A DNA stretch of 64,000 nucleotides. Source: Thereva unica (lineage: Eukaryota > Arthropoda > Insecta > Diptera > Therevidae). A program made the translations under genes and the position numbers. Shown here piece after piece: positions 22,644-33,292 of this stretch. Where the stretch lies: assembly GCA_949987705.1 (NCBI GenBank), contig OX465282.1:98754070-98818069 (forward strand), written 5' to 3'. How positions within the stretch are numbered: position 1 is the stretch's first letter; every line of letters starts with the position of its first letter. The notes below the pieces were generated by a model. The model did not search any database, was not told the DNA's origin, and saw nothing but the letters and a program-made list of their open reading frames with translations.

Positions 22644-25600
22644 ATGGAAGCTGAAATCAAATTGCAAATAGCACGAAAGGATCTCTTGGAAAATTTCATC
22701 AAGAATTACAAAAAGGATGGCTCCGCAAGGCGAACGGAACCATATTACAAAAACCGACTGCAGGATTTTCAAGAGCAATTCAACGAAATAAAGCGAGCAC
22801 ATATCCAGATTCTCGTGGCAAAAAACAACGAGCCTGTCGATTCGGAAATATTAAACCACAAATATTTCCAGGAAGAACTATACGAGGCAATGGAGTCATT
22901 CTTCTACACACACTACGCAGCAATAGAATCTCGTTATGATACCGAGTATCCACCAATAGCAGCAGGCAATCAGTCTCCCAGAGTACAGGAAAGGGAGACA
23001 GCCATGTCAAGTAAGGAACATCTTATCAAGCTTCCACGAATCTCATTGGAAAAATTCTCTGGAGATTATCGGAAATGGACAACTTTTCATGATCTCTACA
23101 CAAGCCTGATTCATGAGAATCATAATCTGTCTGACGCACAGAAACTTCAATACTTGAAGTTACATCTAAGTGGAGAAGCTGAAGGTCTCTTGCGACAGGT
23201 ACTAGTAACTAACGATAACTACATTCCAGCTTGGGATCTCCTAAAAGAGAGGTATAACAACAAGAGAGTATTAGTCAACGCACAACTGAAACTCCTACTT
23301 AATCAATCTTCCGTATCTTCTGAATCGGCACAAGGAATTAGAAGTTTGATGGACGTGACGACGGAATGTCTACAAGCGCTCTATAATCTCGGAGTGGCAG
23401 TGGAAAAGTGGGACGCTATGATAGTCTACGTGATAGGTCAAAAGCTACCGACCGAAACGCTCCAGCTATGGGAGCAAGGCAATAGTAAGAGCACTGAGAT
23501 ACCATCATGGACGATGCTACGCGAATTCTTGGAGGCCCGCTTTCGAACACTAGAAGCCATAGGAAAAAAGGGGCCATCATCAAGTAAAACCCAACGAAAT
23601 CTCTCAACACCACCAAGGATTCAGTCATTCGTCACAGGACATCATCATGCTTGCGAAACATGTGGAGAAGATCACCCCTTGAGAAATTGTTCCAAGTTTA
23701 TGAATTCAACAATAGCAGAGAGAAATCACATAACACGCAAAAATGGTCTGTGCATCAATTGTTTGGGACGAGGACATATGGGAGCAAACTGTCCGAGCAA
23801 GTTTACATGTCGACATTGCAAGAAACGTCATCATACTCTATTGCACAACTCCGATAGAGGTCCCCCGCAAAATACCGCAACGAAATCAGAGAACGAAGCA
23901 CCTCCGCCACGATCTATGCAAACCACAGCCACGCTTAATTCTTTACACTCAGCAATGTATAAAGAAGTTCTTCTCTCTACTGCAATCGTAACCTTAGAAG
24001 GAGCCCGGAAAGTACGTAAAACTTTTCGAGCACTCATAGATCCAGGCTCGCAAACATCCTTTCTGACAGAATATGCCGCCCAATCACTATCACTACAAAA
24101 GAAGCCAGTCCTTGTGAACATATTGGGTGTACAACAATCCGACGCTGGAATTTCCCGGTCAAAGGTGGAAACGGCCCTGGTTATTCAGCCCGGGGGTTAT
24201 CAGTTGAATCTACAAGCCCTTGTCTTAAAAACTTTAACGTCCTTCTTACCATCAAGACCCCTTGTACCCATCGACTGGAAACATATTGAAGGGATAAAGT
24301 TGGCTGACCCCACCTTTAATCAACCAGGACGAATTGATGTAATATTAGGAGCTGATATTTACGGATCCTTAATATTACCCAACATTCGAAAAGGACTTCA
24401 AGACCAACCAATCGCACAAGAGACTCTATTAGGCTGGATATTATGCGGGAAAACATCAAGTAATACCAGTGAATTCTCTTCACCCAACACCTTTACGTCT
24501 ATGGTATCGCTAACAACTCTCAGCCAACAGTTACAACAATTTTGGGCCATTAAAGAGGTTCCAACCATACCAGCAATAAATCCAGATGATCAAAAATGCG
24601 AAACAATCTACCAGGAATCACATCAACGTCTCATGGATGGCCGATATTGTGTGCGGTTACCTTTCATCAGCGAACAATACCAACAATCACTAGGACGGTC
24701 GCGGGCAGCCGCCATCGGAAGTTTCTTGAACCTCGAACGACGCTTTTTGTCAAACCCAGAGTTAAAGGACGAGTACGCCAAGTGCATCAATGAATACATT
24801 CAACTAAAACACATGATTCCAGCAACAAACTCAGAAGACGAGACCAAAGTACAGCGAGGTAATTCCATCTTCTACAAAAGTTTCTACTTACCGCATCATG
24901 CAGTCTACAAAGAGAGTACTACTACAAAGCTGCGAATTGTATTCGATGCGTCGAGACAAACTAGTTCCGGGCACTCCCTCAACGATGTGTTGCTGACCGG
25001 TCCCACACTGCAGAATGAACTCATAGCAGTTCTTACTCGTTGGAGAAAATTCAAATACGTGCTGGTATCAGACATTGTTAAGATGTATCGCCAAGTATTG
25101 GTACATCCGGATGATGTGACTTACCAAAGAATCATATGGCGAGAATCCCCATCAGATCCCCTGCGAGAATATTGTCTAACCACGGTAACGTTTGGAGTTA
25201 CTTGCGCTCCATACTTAGCAATTCGTACAATCCAGCAGCTAGCCATCGACGAACGTAACTCCTATCCACGTGCTTCCGAAATAATACTTAACGATTTCTA
25301 CGTTGATGATCTACTCACGGGTGCAGATTCGATCGATGAAGCAATTACAATCTATAAAGACTTAGATAAACTCCTCCTTCGCGGTGGTTTCAAGCTCAAA
25401 AAGTGGCTTACAAATGACAATTCTATTCTAGCCACAATCCCGGAAGAAGATAGAGCAGTGTCTAATCCTGTTGACATCAACCCAGATCAAGGCATTAAAT
25501 CTTTAGGTGTTATGTGGTACCCTTCCTCTGACACATTCAGCTACAGAATAAAGATAACTCAAGAACATCATACGCTGAGCAAACGAGAGCTTCTATCAGA

Positions 25601-26756
25601 GATTGCCAAACTTTATGATCCATTAGGCTGGATTTCACCAGTGATAATTACTGCAAAAATTCTGATGCAATCATTGTGGATCCTTGGCAGTACCTGGGAT
25701 GAGCCCGTTCCTTCGAAAATACAACATTCATGGTCCATGATAAAGGCTCAACTCCCCCTACTCGAACAGCTTCGCATTCCACGATGGTTAGGAACTACGC
25801 AGCGCTCTCGTGACATTCAACTCCACGTCTTCAGCGACGCCTCGCAAAACGCCTATGCAGCCGTAATCTACTGTCGAATCTCTACCCCGGACCACAACGT
25901 GAAAATCCAGATCATTACCTCCAAAACTAAAGTCGCTCCGATCAAACAAATATCTATACCAAGATTGGAACTTTGTGGTGCAGTATTAGCCGCAAAATTA
26001 GTACGGCATACTCGCAATATCTTACAGCTTGACAACATCGAAACACACATGTGGACAGACTCATCAATTGTCCTCTCATGGCTAAAAGGACAACCAAGAA
26101 AGTGGACCACTTTCCTGGCAAATCGCACTAGCGAAATCTTCACATTAATAGGGAATGCACCATGGCATCATGTCTCATCGAAAGACAATCCAGCTGACCT
26201 CGCTTCCAGAGGAGTTCTACCAAACGAACTGATCACTACAACACAGTGGTGGAGCGGACCTCATTGGCTAGTTCAAGATCCCAGCCACTGGCCTCATTCA
26301 CCGAGTTTCGAGGAAACAGAACTAGAAACCAGGAAACATATTCACGGGTTACATACCATGTATGATGAAAATCCATTTATGTTAGAGCTACTAAAAAGGT
26401 TCTCCTCATTTTCAAAATTAATTCGCGTCACGGCATATTGTCTCCGTACAGTCAAACGCCCCGGACCAAGGAAACTTTGGCTATCAACACAAGAGCTTGA
26501 ACGAGCCACGAACCTTTGGGTGAAATTTCATCAACAACTACACTTTCCCAATGATCTCCGTCATCTAGAATTATACAAGACTGTACATCCAAAAGGCAAA
26601 CTAAAAAATTTGAACCCATTCATAGACAGCGACAAAATTTTAAGAGTCGGCGGACGTTTACAAAACGTTCCCATAAGTCATGACGAACGTCATCCCATAA
26701 TTTTAAACAATTCATGTCACTTAAGCTTTCTCCTAATTGTCCAGTATCATCATTAA
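22644..26756 (+). CDS. BEL/Pao gag-pol polyprotein, truncated before integrase
   Basis: A single open frame of 1,370 codons from ATG at 22644. Order: Gag about 1-330, with the DUF1759-like segment LPRISLEKFSGDYRKWTTF. Cys-His knuckles about 337-400 (CETCGEDH, CINCLGRGHMGANC, CRHCKKRHH). DUF1758-type aspartic protease with ALIDPGSQTSFL near 462. RT about 770-900, with VSDIVKMYRQV and the catalytic box FYVDDLLTG near 885. RNase H about 1055-1180, with LHVFSDAS and MWTDSSIVLSWL. Then the integrase zinc-binding start (ILRVGGRLQN near 1332). It ends abruptly with QYHH and a stop at 26756. A full BEL pol carries about 400-500 more residues of integrase. The frame is otherwise intact, consistent with recent insertion. 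Confidence 0.93.
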   Translation: MEAEIKLQIARKDLLENFIKNYKKDGSARRTEPYYKNRLQDFQEQFNEIKRAHIQILVAKNNEPVDSEILNHKYFQEELYEAMESFFYTHYAAIESRYDTEYPPIAAGNQSPRVQERETAMSSKEHLIKLPRISLEKFSGDYRKWTTFHDLYTSLIHENHNLSDAQKLQYLKLHLSGEAEGLLRQVLVTNDNYIPAWDLLKERYNNKRVLVNAQLKLLLNQSSVSSESAQGIRSLMDVTTECLQALYNLGVAVEKWDAMIVYVIGQKLPTETLQLWEQGNSKSTEIPSWTMLREFLEARFRTLEAIGKKGPSSSKTQRNLSTPPRIQSFVTGHHHACETCGEDHPLRNCSKFMNSTIAERNHITRKNGLCINCLGRGHMGANCPSKFTCRHCKKRHHTLLHNSDRGPPQNTATKSENEAPPPRSMQTTATLNSLHSAMYKEVLLSTAIVTLEGARKVRKTFRALIDPGSQTSFLTEYAAQSLSLQKKPVLVNILGVQQSDAGISRSKVETALVIQPGGYQLNLQALVLKTLTSFLPSRPLVPIDWKHIEGIKLADPTFNQPGRIDVILGADIYGSLILPNIRKGLQDQPIAQETLLGWILCGKTSSNTSEFSSPNTFTSMVSLTTLSQQLQQFWAIKEVPTIPAINPDDQKCETIYQESHQRLMDGRYCVRLPFISEQYQQSLGRSRAAAIGSFLNLERRFLSNPELKDEYAKCINEYIQLKHMIPATNSEDETKVQRGNSIFYKSFYLPHHAVYKESTTTKLRIVFDASRQTSSGHSLNDVLLTGPTLQNELIAVLTRWRKFKYVLVSDIVKMYRQVLVHPDDVTYQRIIWRESPSDPLREYCLTTVTFGVTCAPYLAIRTIQQLAIDERNSYPRASEIILNDFYVDDLLTGADSIDEAITIYKDLDKLLLRGGFKLKKWLTNDNSILATIPEEDRAVSNPVDINPDQGIKSLGVMWYPSSDTFSYRIKITQEHHTLSKRELLSEIAKLYDPLGWISPVIITAKILMQSLWILGSTWDEPVPSKIQHSWSMIKAQLPLLEQLRIPRWLGTTQRSRDIQLHVFSDASQNAYAAVIYCRISTPDHNVKIQIITSKTKVAPIKQISIPRLELCGAVLAAKLVRHTRNILQLDNIETHMWTDSSIVLSWLKGQPRKWTTFLANRTSEIFTLIGNAPWHHVSSKDNPADLASRGVLPNELITTTQWWSGPHWLVQDPSHWPHSPSFEETELETRKHIHGLHTMYDENPFMLELLKRFSSFSKLIRVTAYCLRTVKRPGPRKLWLSTQELERATNLWVKFHQQLHFPNDLRHLELYKTVHPKGKLKNLNPFIDSDKILRVGGRLQNVPISHDERHPIILNNSCHLSFLLIVQYHH

Positions 26757-27091
26757 TGCATACACGGCGGAATTCCACCCAACGTCCTCATAGAACCAGC
26801 ATTATGGCAAAAAATTAAAAATCTATCTTTGCCATGGAGCAAAATTCAGGCAGCCAAGCGGTCTTACCGGCACAAAGGTAAGGAGGGAACCTTACGATTC
26901 ACCTTCCTTAAAGATAGACGATGCCGCATCACCCTACAATCAAGGAAAAACGACACAATACTGAACAAATTTCGGGAATCCAAAGAAAGAGGGAAATTTA
27001 ATTAATAAACATATATTCATATAAGCATATAAAAACTTTTATTAACCAAACAATGGACAAATTGAAGCTATCGCTTCAAGGCCCGGGAGGA
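26757..27091 (+). pseudogene. Remnant after the BEL integrase deletion, and PPT
   Basis: Only about 335 bp separate the pol stop from the 3' LTR. Translation in one frame (PPNVLIEPALWQKIKNLSLPWSKIQ, then TFLKDRRCRITLQSRKN) does not look like the integrase core: I see no D,D-35-E motifs. The purine-rich GGCCCGGGAGGA at about 27080-27091 is the likely polypurine tract. Confidence 0.6.
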
Positions 27092-28433
27092 TGTTCAATC
27101 CTAAATTAAATCCTGAAAATATAAATATTAATATCATAAATAAAATATTGTCAATATACATACTTACCTTGAAAATTCTGAAGATCAATTTTCCAATTTT
27201 CAAAACTTCCATAATCCGTCTTGCAGAATAACCTGAAAATAAACAAACTCATCACCAAGAAAACATTCTATATACAAAACCTACTAACCTGACAACCCTA
27301 CAGGCAACACAAGCTCCAGTCCAGCATGTTTGGCTCCGCATCCACCAAAACATAAAACAAAAAAAGAAAGAAGTAAAATTATAAATATTAAAATAATTAA
27401 TCAAACAAGACAAACTCACCTATTCGCATCCATGCTATACCCCAACCAAATGTCACAACAAAATATATAAATCAGCTGTTATGTATCAAAAGGCTGATAT
27501 ACATAACAAGAAGGGACACATACACAATAACTGAAGCAAATTCCAATTCCAATGGCCCCCCCACATTGCCTTCCAAAAAATTGCCATTGTCAGGAACGAA
27601 ATATATAGCGCAGCCAGTCGATCGAAAATTTCAGATCACAATTGATCTTCGTTGCGATTCGAGCTCGAAGAAATTCTAATAAACAAGTGATCTCAACCCA
27701 AGGTACATGGAACGTGTCGAGTTCATGTAATCTCAAATAATAATTTACATCTAACGGATCGAGTTGGTGTAAATTAATCGAAATCCAACTTGGTTTACAT
27801 GGAACGAGTCGAATTCATGTAAATTATCCCAAATCCTAAATACCTGTAAACTCCCAATTGTACATTTTACGTGACGAGTTAATGTACATTCCTAGTTTTC
27901 AAATCATAGTAATCTGAAATATCAAGTGGCGTTTAAATTAAAAGAATATTTCTAAATAACATTGAATTTCAGCCCTCCCAATATTGGCGTACTTAGAGGC
28001 AGCATCTAGTACGAGTAACTAAACGAACCTAACAGCAGCTTCAGCAACATCCAGTCCCAGATTCAGCAAAGGCAATATTGCTGGAAATCAAGAATAACCA
28101 AGTCAAGCATAATAAAGCAATTTAATCAAGAGTGACTATTAATATTAATTTTAAGTGTAGTAATGGATTGATTTAGTTAAGTGAAATATAAATAAACTTG
28201 AATTATTACTGTATCTGAACTAAACCTGATAAATGTTTTATTAAATAGCTTGAAGTTAGTATCCAGTGAATGTTGAATATATTGAACTTAGTTAGAATTG
28301 TGAAGAATTTATTTAAATTGAATTTATAAATTGTGAAAATTGAGAATTGTAAATAAAGTTCGAATAGTTAAACTTGGTTTATTTCTAAGTTGCCCTGCAG
28401 TCCATTGAGTTTTAGGCATTCTAAGCCCTAACA
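27092..28433 (+). repeat. BEL 3' LTR
   Basis: Direct repeat of 21214-22555 with the same length and ends. The copies differ at 27813 as far as I can see. Confidence 0.95.
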
Positions 28434-28438
28434 CCTGC

Positions 28439-28720
28439 TCTCAATCCTCTCCAACCGAGTTCACAGCTGTGCTGATGACAGTACTCTGCGTTATTCTTTC
28501 GCCTTCGACAATATAAGGCAGTGTCAGACCTTGCCTATTGAACCTTATTCTTGCGGCAAGAATCGTGTCGACTTTAACGCCTCCAAAATCAAGTACTGTC
28601 TCTTTTTAATAAAACTTACACCGACCTACCCTGGGGGCAGCCCAATCAACACAACTCAAGTACAACGCATTGGTGACCTTTTGCACCAGCATGGATTCAT
28701 TGAGCCATCTTAGGAATGTA
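28439..28720 (+). pseudogene. LINE RT fragment, right of the BEL insertion
   Basis: Translation gives CADDSTLRYSFAFDNIRQCQ and later CGKNRVDFNASKIKYCLF. CADDSTL is a catalytic-box variant and NRVDFNASKTK-type sequence follows it in some insect non-LTR retrotransposons. It ends in a stop near 28713. It continues the fragment at 21110-21208, so the BEL element split this LINE. Confidence 0.6.
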
Positions 28721-29111
28721 ACACCCTTGACAAAATTTTATAACTTTTATCAAAGCGACTGTTCCACTGAAATTGCAAAAAAATAAAACCTCAAAAAGTG
28801 AAACCAATTAAAATATTAAAATACCCTTTACTTGAGGGGCTGGCGAATAAAATCTGATATGTCTACAAAAGTAAAAGAACTGTTTTACTGGTCTCCTCGA
28901 ATTCAACTTTATATATCCTAAGTCTTATATATAACTTTTATATTTACCTAAGTGCATCTACCATTGGTCACTGCAGTGGTAGTTTTGTTGTATTCCGTTA
29001 GTTGTTCTGTTGATACGGATGTCTTACATAGAATTGTTACTCTCGAAATAAATCAAAATAACTTTCTAACGCTACCATTTTAGATGGAATGAGTTCTTCG
29101 TTGTTGATGGC
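28721..29111. other. No gene recognised
   Basis: AT-rich sequence between the LINE fragment and the outer nested element. Nothing is supported. Confidence 0.4.
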
Positions 29112-29879
29112 TACAGTCTTCGCCCGAACATAGCGCCTGGGCGTTCTGTGCGAGTAGTACGCCTAGTGAGCGTTTTATTCGAACATAACGCTTAGGCGTT
29201 GTATTGCAAAAAATTGAAACAGAATTCACGGAAACATTTTCGCTTTTTGGGTAAAACTTTTACAGAAAAAATCATGTTTTATATAACCATAATTTTTCGA
29301 CATGTGAAAAAGTCCTAAAAATGTATCAAATAAATACAATTTTAACACAAAAATTTGCTAATATCGTCAAAAGTAAAGGCCGCACTTAGGGGTATTGTAC
29401 CAATCTAGCCGGTCAAAAATCAATTTCAAAAATTTTATTGCGGGCAGAAATAAATTGGTTATTTTTGTTTTAAAATGGATAGAGAACAATAGGCAGCCGT
29501 TACCGGTGTCTTTTCGGTTGCACCCGTGCGCTGGTTTTAGTCGGAACTTTATCATCGCTTGAAGTGTTCGTATTTTTCTCGACTTTCTAAGTGCGGCAGT
29601 ATCACTTAAGAAGTACATATTTTTGTGATCACTGGCTTGTATAAGAATATTGTAATGGATTTGGATAAAGCAGGTAAGAACACACACTTCTGAAACTTTT
29701 CACTGTGTTTTTTAATGATAAGACATGCTTTATTGCTCTTTGAAGAAACCTTTTTAAATTGTTTGAATTAATCTGCAAGATTTGCTTACTGCAACAATAT
29801 TATGTACATACTTAAAGGATGTTTTATGTGACCCCAGAATAGATTAATGCGACCCCTTAGAACTAATTAGCAAGTGGGG

Positions 29880-30290
29880 CTTCGATGAATCACACCAGGC
29901 ACAATTTAAGCAGAAGATGGAAAATAAAGCCACAGATTCTCATATTTTTCAAAGTAGTTTTGTACCACTTCGGCTAATATATGGTACAAAAAAAAACAAC
30001 AGAAAACACTATGGAAAAATCCAACCCCATCATCACCACGATATTGTCGACCTATTCGAATCAGATTCGTAAAAGAAATGTGGATATAACCCAAGAAAAA
30101 ATTGGGAAAAATGCCATCAACACTTTACAAAATACATTTTTACTGAAAGAAAAGTTGTATTCCGTAAAGCATACAATGATACTTTCAAGTTAGACGCAAA
30201 AGTGTGTAATGCCGCTACACAAATTAGGTACATCAACAATGAGATGCTACATAAATATCAAAAGAGTTATTGCCGGGGGGGATACACTTT
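29880..30290 (+). pseudogene. Broken unrecognised frame in second-level transposon
   Basis: Reads SHIFQSSFVPLRLIYGTKKN, a His-rich patch, then after one stop KVVFRKAYNDTFKLDAKVCN and INNEMLHKYQKSY. The lack of many stops over 400 bp and its place between the TIRs suggest transposon coding sequence. I recognise no domain. The rest was displaced by later insertions. Confidence 0.35.
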
Positions 30291-30503
30291 CTTTTGGATT
30301 ATCTAGTTTGCACGCCAGAATTCCTCTGCTTGAGATCATACTGCACCTGTCATCTAAACTCACAGTGCAAAAGTGGCAATTAAGATCTTCTGCTGACAAA
30401 GATATTGTAAAGGAGAGGAAAAAAGCTATCCAAGAAAAATTTAAAAGTGAAACAGGGCTGGACATTATTAATTGGCTTTTACTCAGTTCTGATTCACTGA
30501 TTA

Positions 30504-30799
30504 TAGTCCATGGAAATGGTACTTTAACATTGCAAAAATGCAGGACAAGGTTTTATTTTTGGGTTGTGTAGGGGCTAGGATATCCCCAACAAATTTTTTG
30601 TAAGGTGTAGGTACTGTTACGGAGATATCGTGGAAATCCCATTTGCACCACCTTTTCGAAGATGGCGGCTAAATGGGGGGGGGGGGGGCTGGGATCCCGA
30701 AAACTCAAATTTAAACTCACATCGAACCCCCCTACACAACCCAAAACTAAAATCTTGTCCTGCATTTTGGCAATGTTAAATTACCATTTCCATGGACTA
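30504..30799. mobile_element. Palindromic TAGTCC MITE, 3-bp TSD
   Basis: TAGTCCATGGAAATGGTA at the left is inverted at the right. The pairing runs about 70 bp (through CATTGCAAAAATGCAGGAC and GGGTTGTGTAGGGG). TTA is duplicated at 30501-30503 and 30800-30802. A G run of about 13 lies near the centre. It is non-coding and 296 bp long. Confidence 0.8.
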
Positions 30800-30843
30800 T
30801 TACTGGCATGAGACCAACTCCCATAAAAAGACATTGCCGTTCA

Positions 30844-32440
30844 TGTTATGTTAGGTTTATATCTGTTTGTTATATAGTTCGTTATATAACACTTTTTATT
30901 GTTATATAATATCCTTTTGTTATATAGTTTGTTTGCTTCTTTTATTTATTTAATTTATATTAATCCTTAAAGATGAAGTTAGTTACCTTTTTTTGTTTTG
31001 TTGGGGGGTTTTTTTTTATCACTGGCTTAAATTTTCTTCTTTATTTAGATATCGAAATATTTCCTTAGTTTTATTTACTTTTACCTTTCTTTTATTTATT
31101 ATTTATTTATATTTCTTTTTTTTTACATCACTAATTATATTCTTTCTTTATCTTTATTAATTTTTTGCTTATTTACTCTGTATGACACAATTCACGAACA
31201 CAAAATTTCTGTTCTTAAAAATTTTCACAATTTATCTTCCGAACCAGCTCGTTAATTTTTGCTTACATATAGAGAGATTTACTTAATTTTATCTAAATTT
31301 ATTTTTCCTTTATTTATTTTTCTTTTACATCACTTCTTATATCCTTTCTTTATCTTTACTTCTTATATCCTTTCTTTATCTTTATTAATTTTTTCTTTAT
31401 TTACTCTGTATGACACAATTCACGAACACAAAATTTCTGTTCTTAAAAATTTTCACAATTTATCTTCCGAACCAGCTCGTTAATTTTTCACTTACATATA
31501 GAGAGATTTACTTAATTTTATCTAAATTTATTTTTCCTTTATTTATTTTTCTTCTACATCACTTCTTATATCCTTTCTTTATCTTTACTTCTTATATCCT
31601 TTCTTTATCTTTATTAATTTTTTCTTTATTTACTCTGTATGACACAATTCACGAACACAAAATTTCTGTTCTTAAAAATTTTCACAATTTATCTTCCGAA
31701 CCAGCTCGTTAATTTTTCACTTACATATAGAGAGATTTACTTAATTTTATCTAAATTTATTTTTCCTTTATTTATTTTTCTTTTACATCACTTCGCCCGC
31801 TCGCGCCCGTAGTTTATTATTAATATTTCCACCCGCCGGTGGTCACGGTTAAATCAACACTCTTTACGAAGGGTGGCGACGTGCCCGCCGCGCTTGACCA
31901 TTAAAACAACACTCAACTCAATTAAATTTTCACCCGCCGGTGGTGGCATGGAAAATTGTCCACCGGCTGGGAAAAACGCGCCCTTGAACTTTTAGTTCCC
32001 ACCTGCGCAACTTGCTTATCGCGCGCTTCTCACGCGGCGCATTGCAAGTTGCGCTTAATTATTGTTGGGTGGGTCAAATTACTTTCAAGAAAGTCAAAGT
32101 CAAGATCACTGTTTGCCAGAAAAGCTTGGGAAGGGTGCAAAGGTAATTGCGCACCTTGCAAATCTCACAAAATGCGCGCGGATCAGGTTACGTCTGGAAA
32201 TGTTACATTTGTTGAAGTGGATTTTTGTACGTTGAAGATTTGTCCGTTAAGGAATTTTGTACATTTGAAAATGGAAATTAGATAATTATTTTCCGTTTAG
32301 GATTTGTTGTTCACAGGGAACTCATATTGCATCAAATTCATTGCGAATTTGATGTAAAAGGCTCCCTGTATGAAGGGATATCAGAATTTGCCTAAGGATT
32401 TCGTTTTTCACCGAGACCCTTAGAAATTCTGTATGTAACA
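30844..32440 (-). repeat. Gypsy 3' LTR with three tandem units
   Basis: 1,597 bp. The unit marked by TTTACTCTGTATGACACAAT starts at about 31172, 31400 and 31629, a period of about 228 bp. The other LTR has two units. It otherwise matches 39313-40680 with few point differences (for example T at about 31870 against C at about 40110). Confidence 0.92.
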
Positions 32441-32453
32441 TTCCTTCCCCCCT
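32441..32453 (-). other. Gypsy polypurine tract
   Basis: On the minus strand AGGGGGGAAGGAA directly precedes the LTR start TGTTACATAC. This is the expected place and composition for the plus-strand primer of reverse transcription. Confidence 0.8.
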
Positions 32454-33292
32454 GGAATAAGAGAATCGCTACGAAACGTAGTAAGTAGAGCGATTCTCTG
32501 TTTGGATAGTTTGTGGTGAATGTTTTGGGTTCGTCTCGCGAACTAGGGGGAGTTTATGGGATGGACGTAGCGCAGGTGAGATTTTTCTGGCGATCTCTTC
32601 AACCCTTTTGTATGAAGGTGGGTTGGTAGAGTGAGGCGTAGAAACGCATTATAAGGAGGCGTGGTGTATGGCGGTATGACGGCTCGATTTGTCCTATGTT
32701 TATTGCGGTTCTAGGCCCTGGTTGTACTAATTGTATGGAAGAGGCCCTTGGTAATGTGTGGGGTCTAATTAGAGGCCTAGGTATTGTCTCTATTGATACT
32801 TTAGTTTGTGCAGGCTCGGGTGGTATTACGTTTGGTCCTCGGAGGTGGTTCTCTCATCCGGAGGACATGCATTTCCGGGTCTTCTGGCACATGTAGAGTG
32901 GGCCAGTGTCGCTAGTAGCAGTATGTATTTATAGCATGAGTACCATATGAAAACTAATAATAGGGCGCCGCTGAATGAGATGGCGGCCGTAGAATGGGTG
33001 TGAGTACGCTCCCATGTTAGGTGGTATATGGCAAGGGTCCAGACTCGCTTGCGGTCATTTGCAGTATTAGTAGTAATGCTAGCGTCCACATTTTGCGCTG
33101 AAATGAGGTTATAAGTAGGAGATCAGTTTTGGTCGACCGTTTTGTTTTGATTTATCTGTAGCCGGTAATTCCGGCTTGAACTAATCTATTATTTTATGTG
33201 CATTGTCCGTTTGCCATTCGTCTAATTTGAGTGTTTCACATCGTAAAACACCATTAGGCGTACGTAGGCAGGACCTACTTGGTGGCTTAGAG
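32454..33292 (-). other. Gypsy 3' untranslated region
   Basis: Between the pol stop and the polypurine tract. Neither strand shows a convincing protein. Errantivirus-type elements can carry an env gene here, but I see no signal peptide, membrane segment or long frame. If an env existed it has been lost. Confidence 0.55.

Larger units (their letters stand above)
21214..28433 (+). mobile_element. BEL/Pao LTR retrotransposon, young, integrase deleted
   Basis: Two 1,342-bp LTRs (21214-22555 and 27092-28433) begin TGTTCAATCC and end CCCTAACA. They are flanked by the 5-bp duplication CCTGC (21209-21213, 28434-28438). A primer site follows the left LTR and a purine-rich GGCCCGGGAGGA precedes the right one. 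One long gag-pol frame lies between. Gag, protease, RT and RNase H are present and open, but pol stops at the start of integrase and most of the integrase is gone. The copy inserted into an older LINE. It could move only with integrase supplied by another copy. Confidence 0.95.

Noticed and set aside
22780..26143. Several minus-strand frames of 70-96 codons
   Set aside because: All are shadows of the BEL gag-pol frame.
31956..32285. A 109-codon frame on the + strand, repeated identically at 40196-40525
   Set aside because: It is inside the two gypsy LTRs and antisense to the element. Its identity in both copies follows from LTR duplication, and it has no recognisable domain.
32454..33292. 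A gypsy env gene
   Set aside because: No frame with a signal peptide, furin-type site or membrane segment is present on the minus strand.
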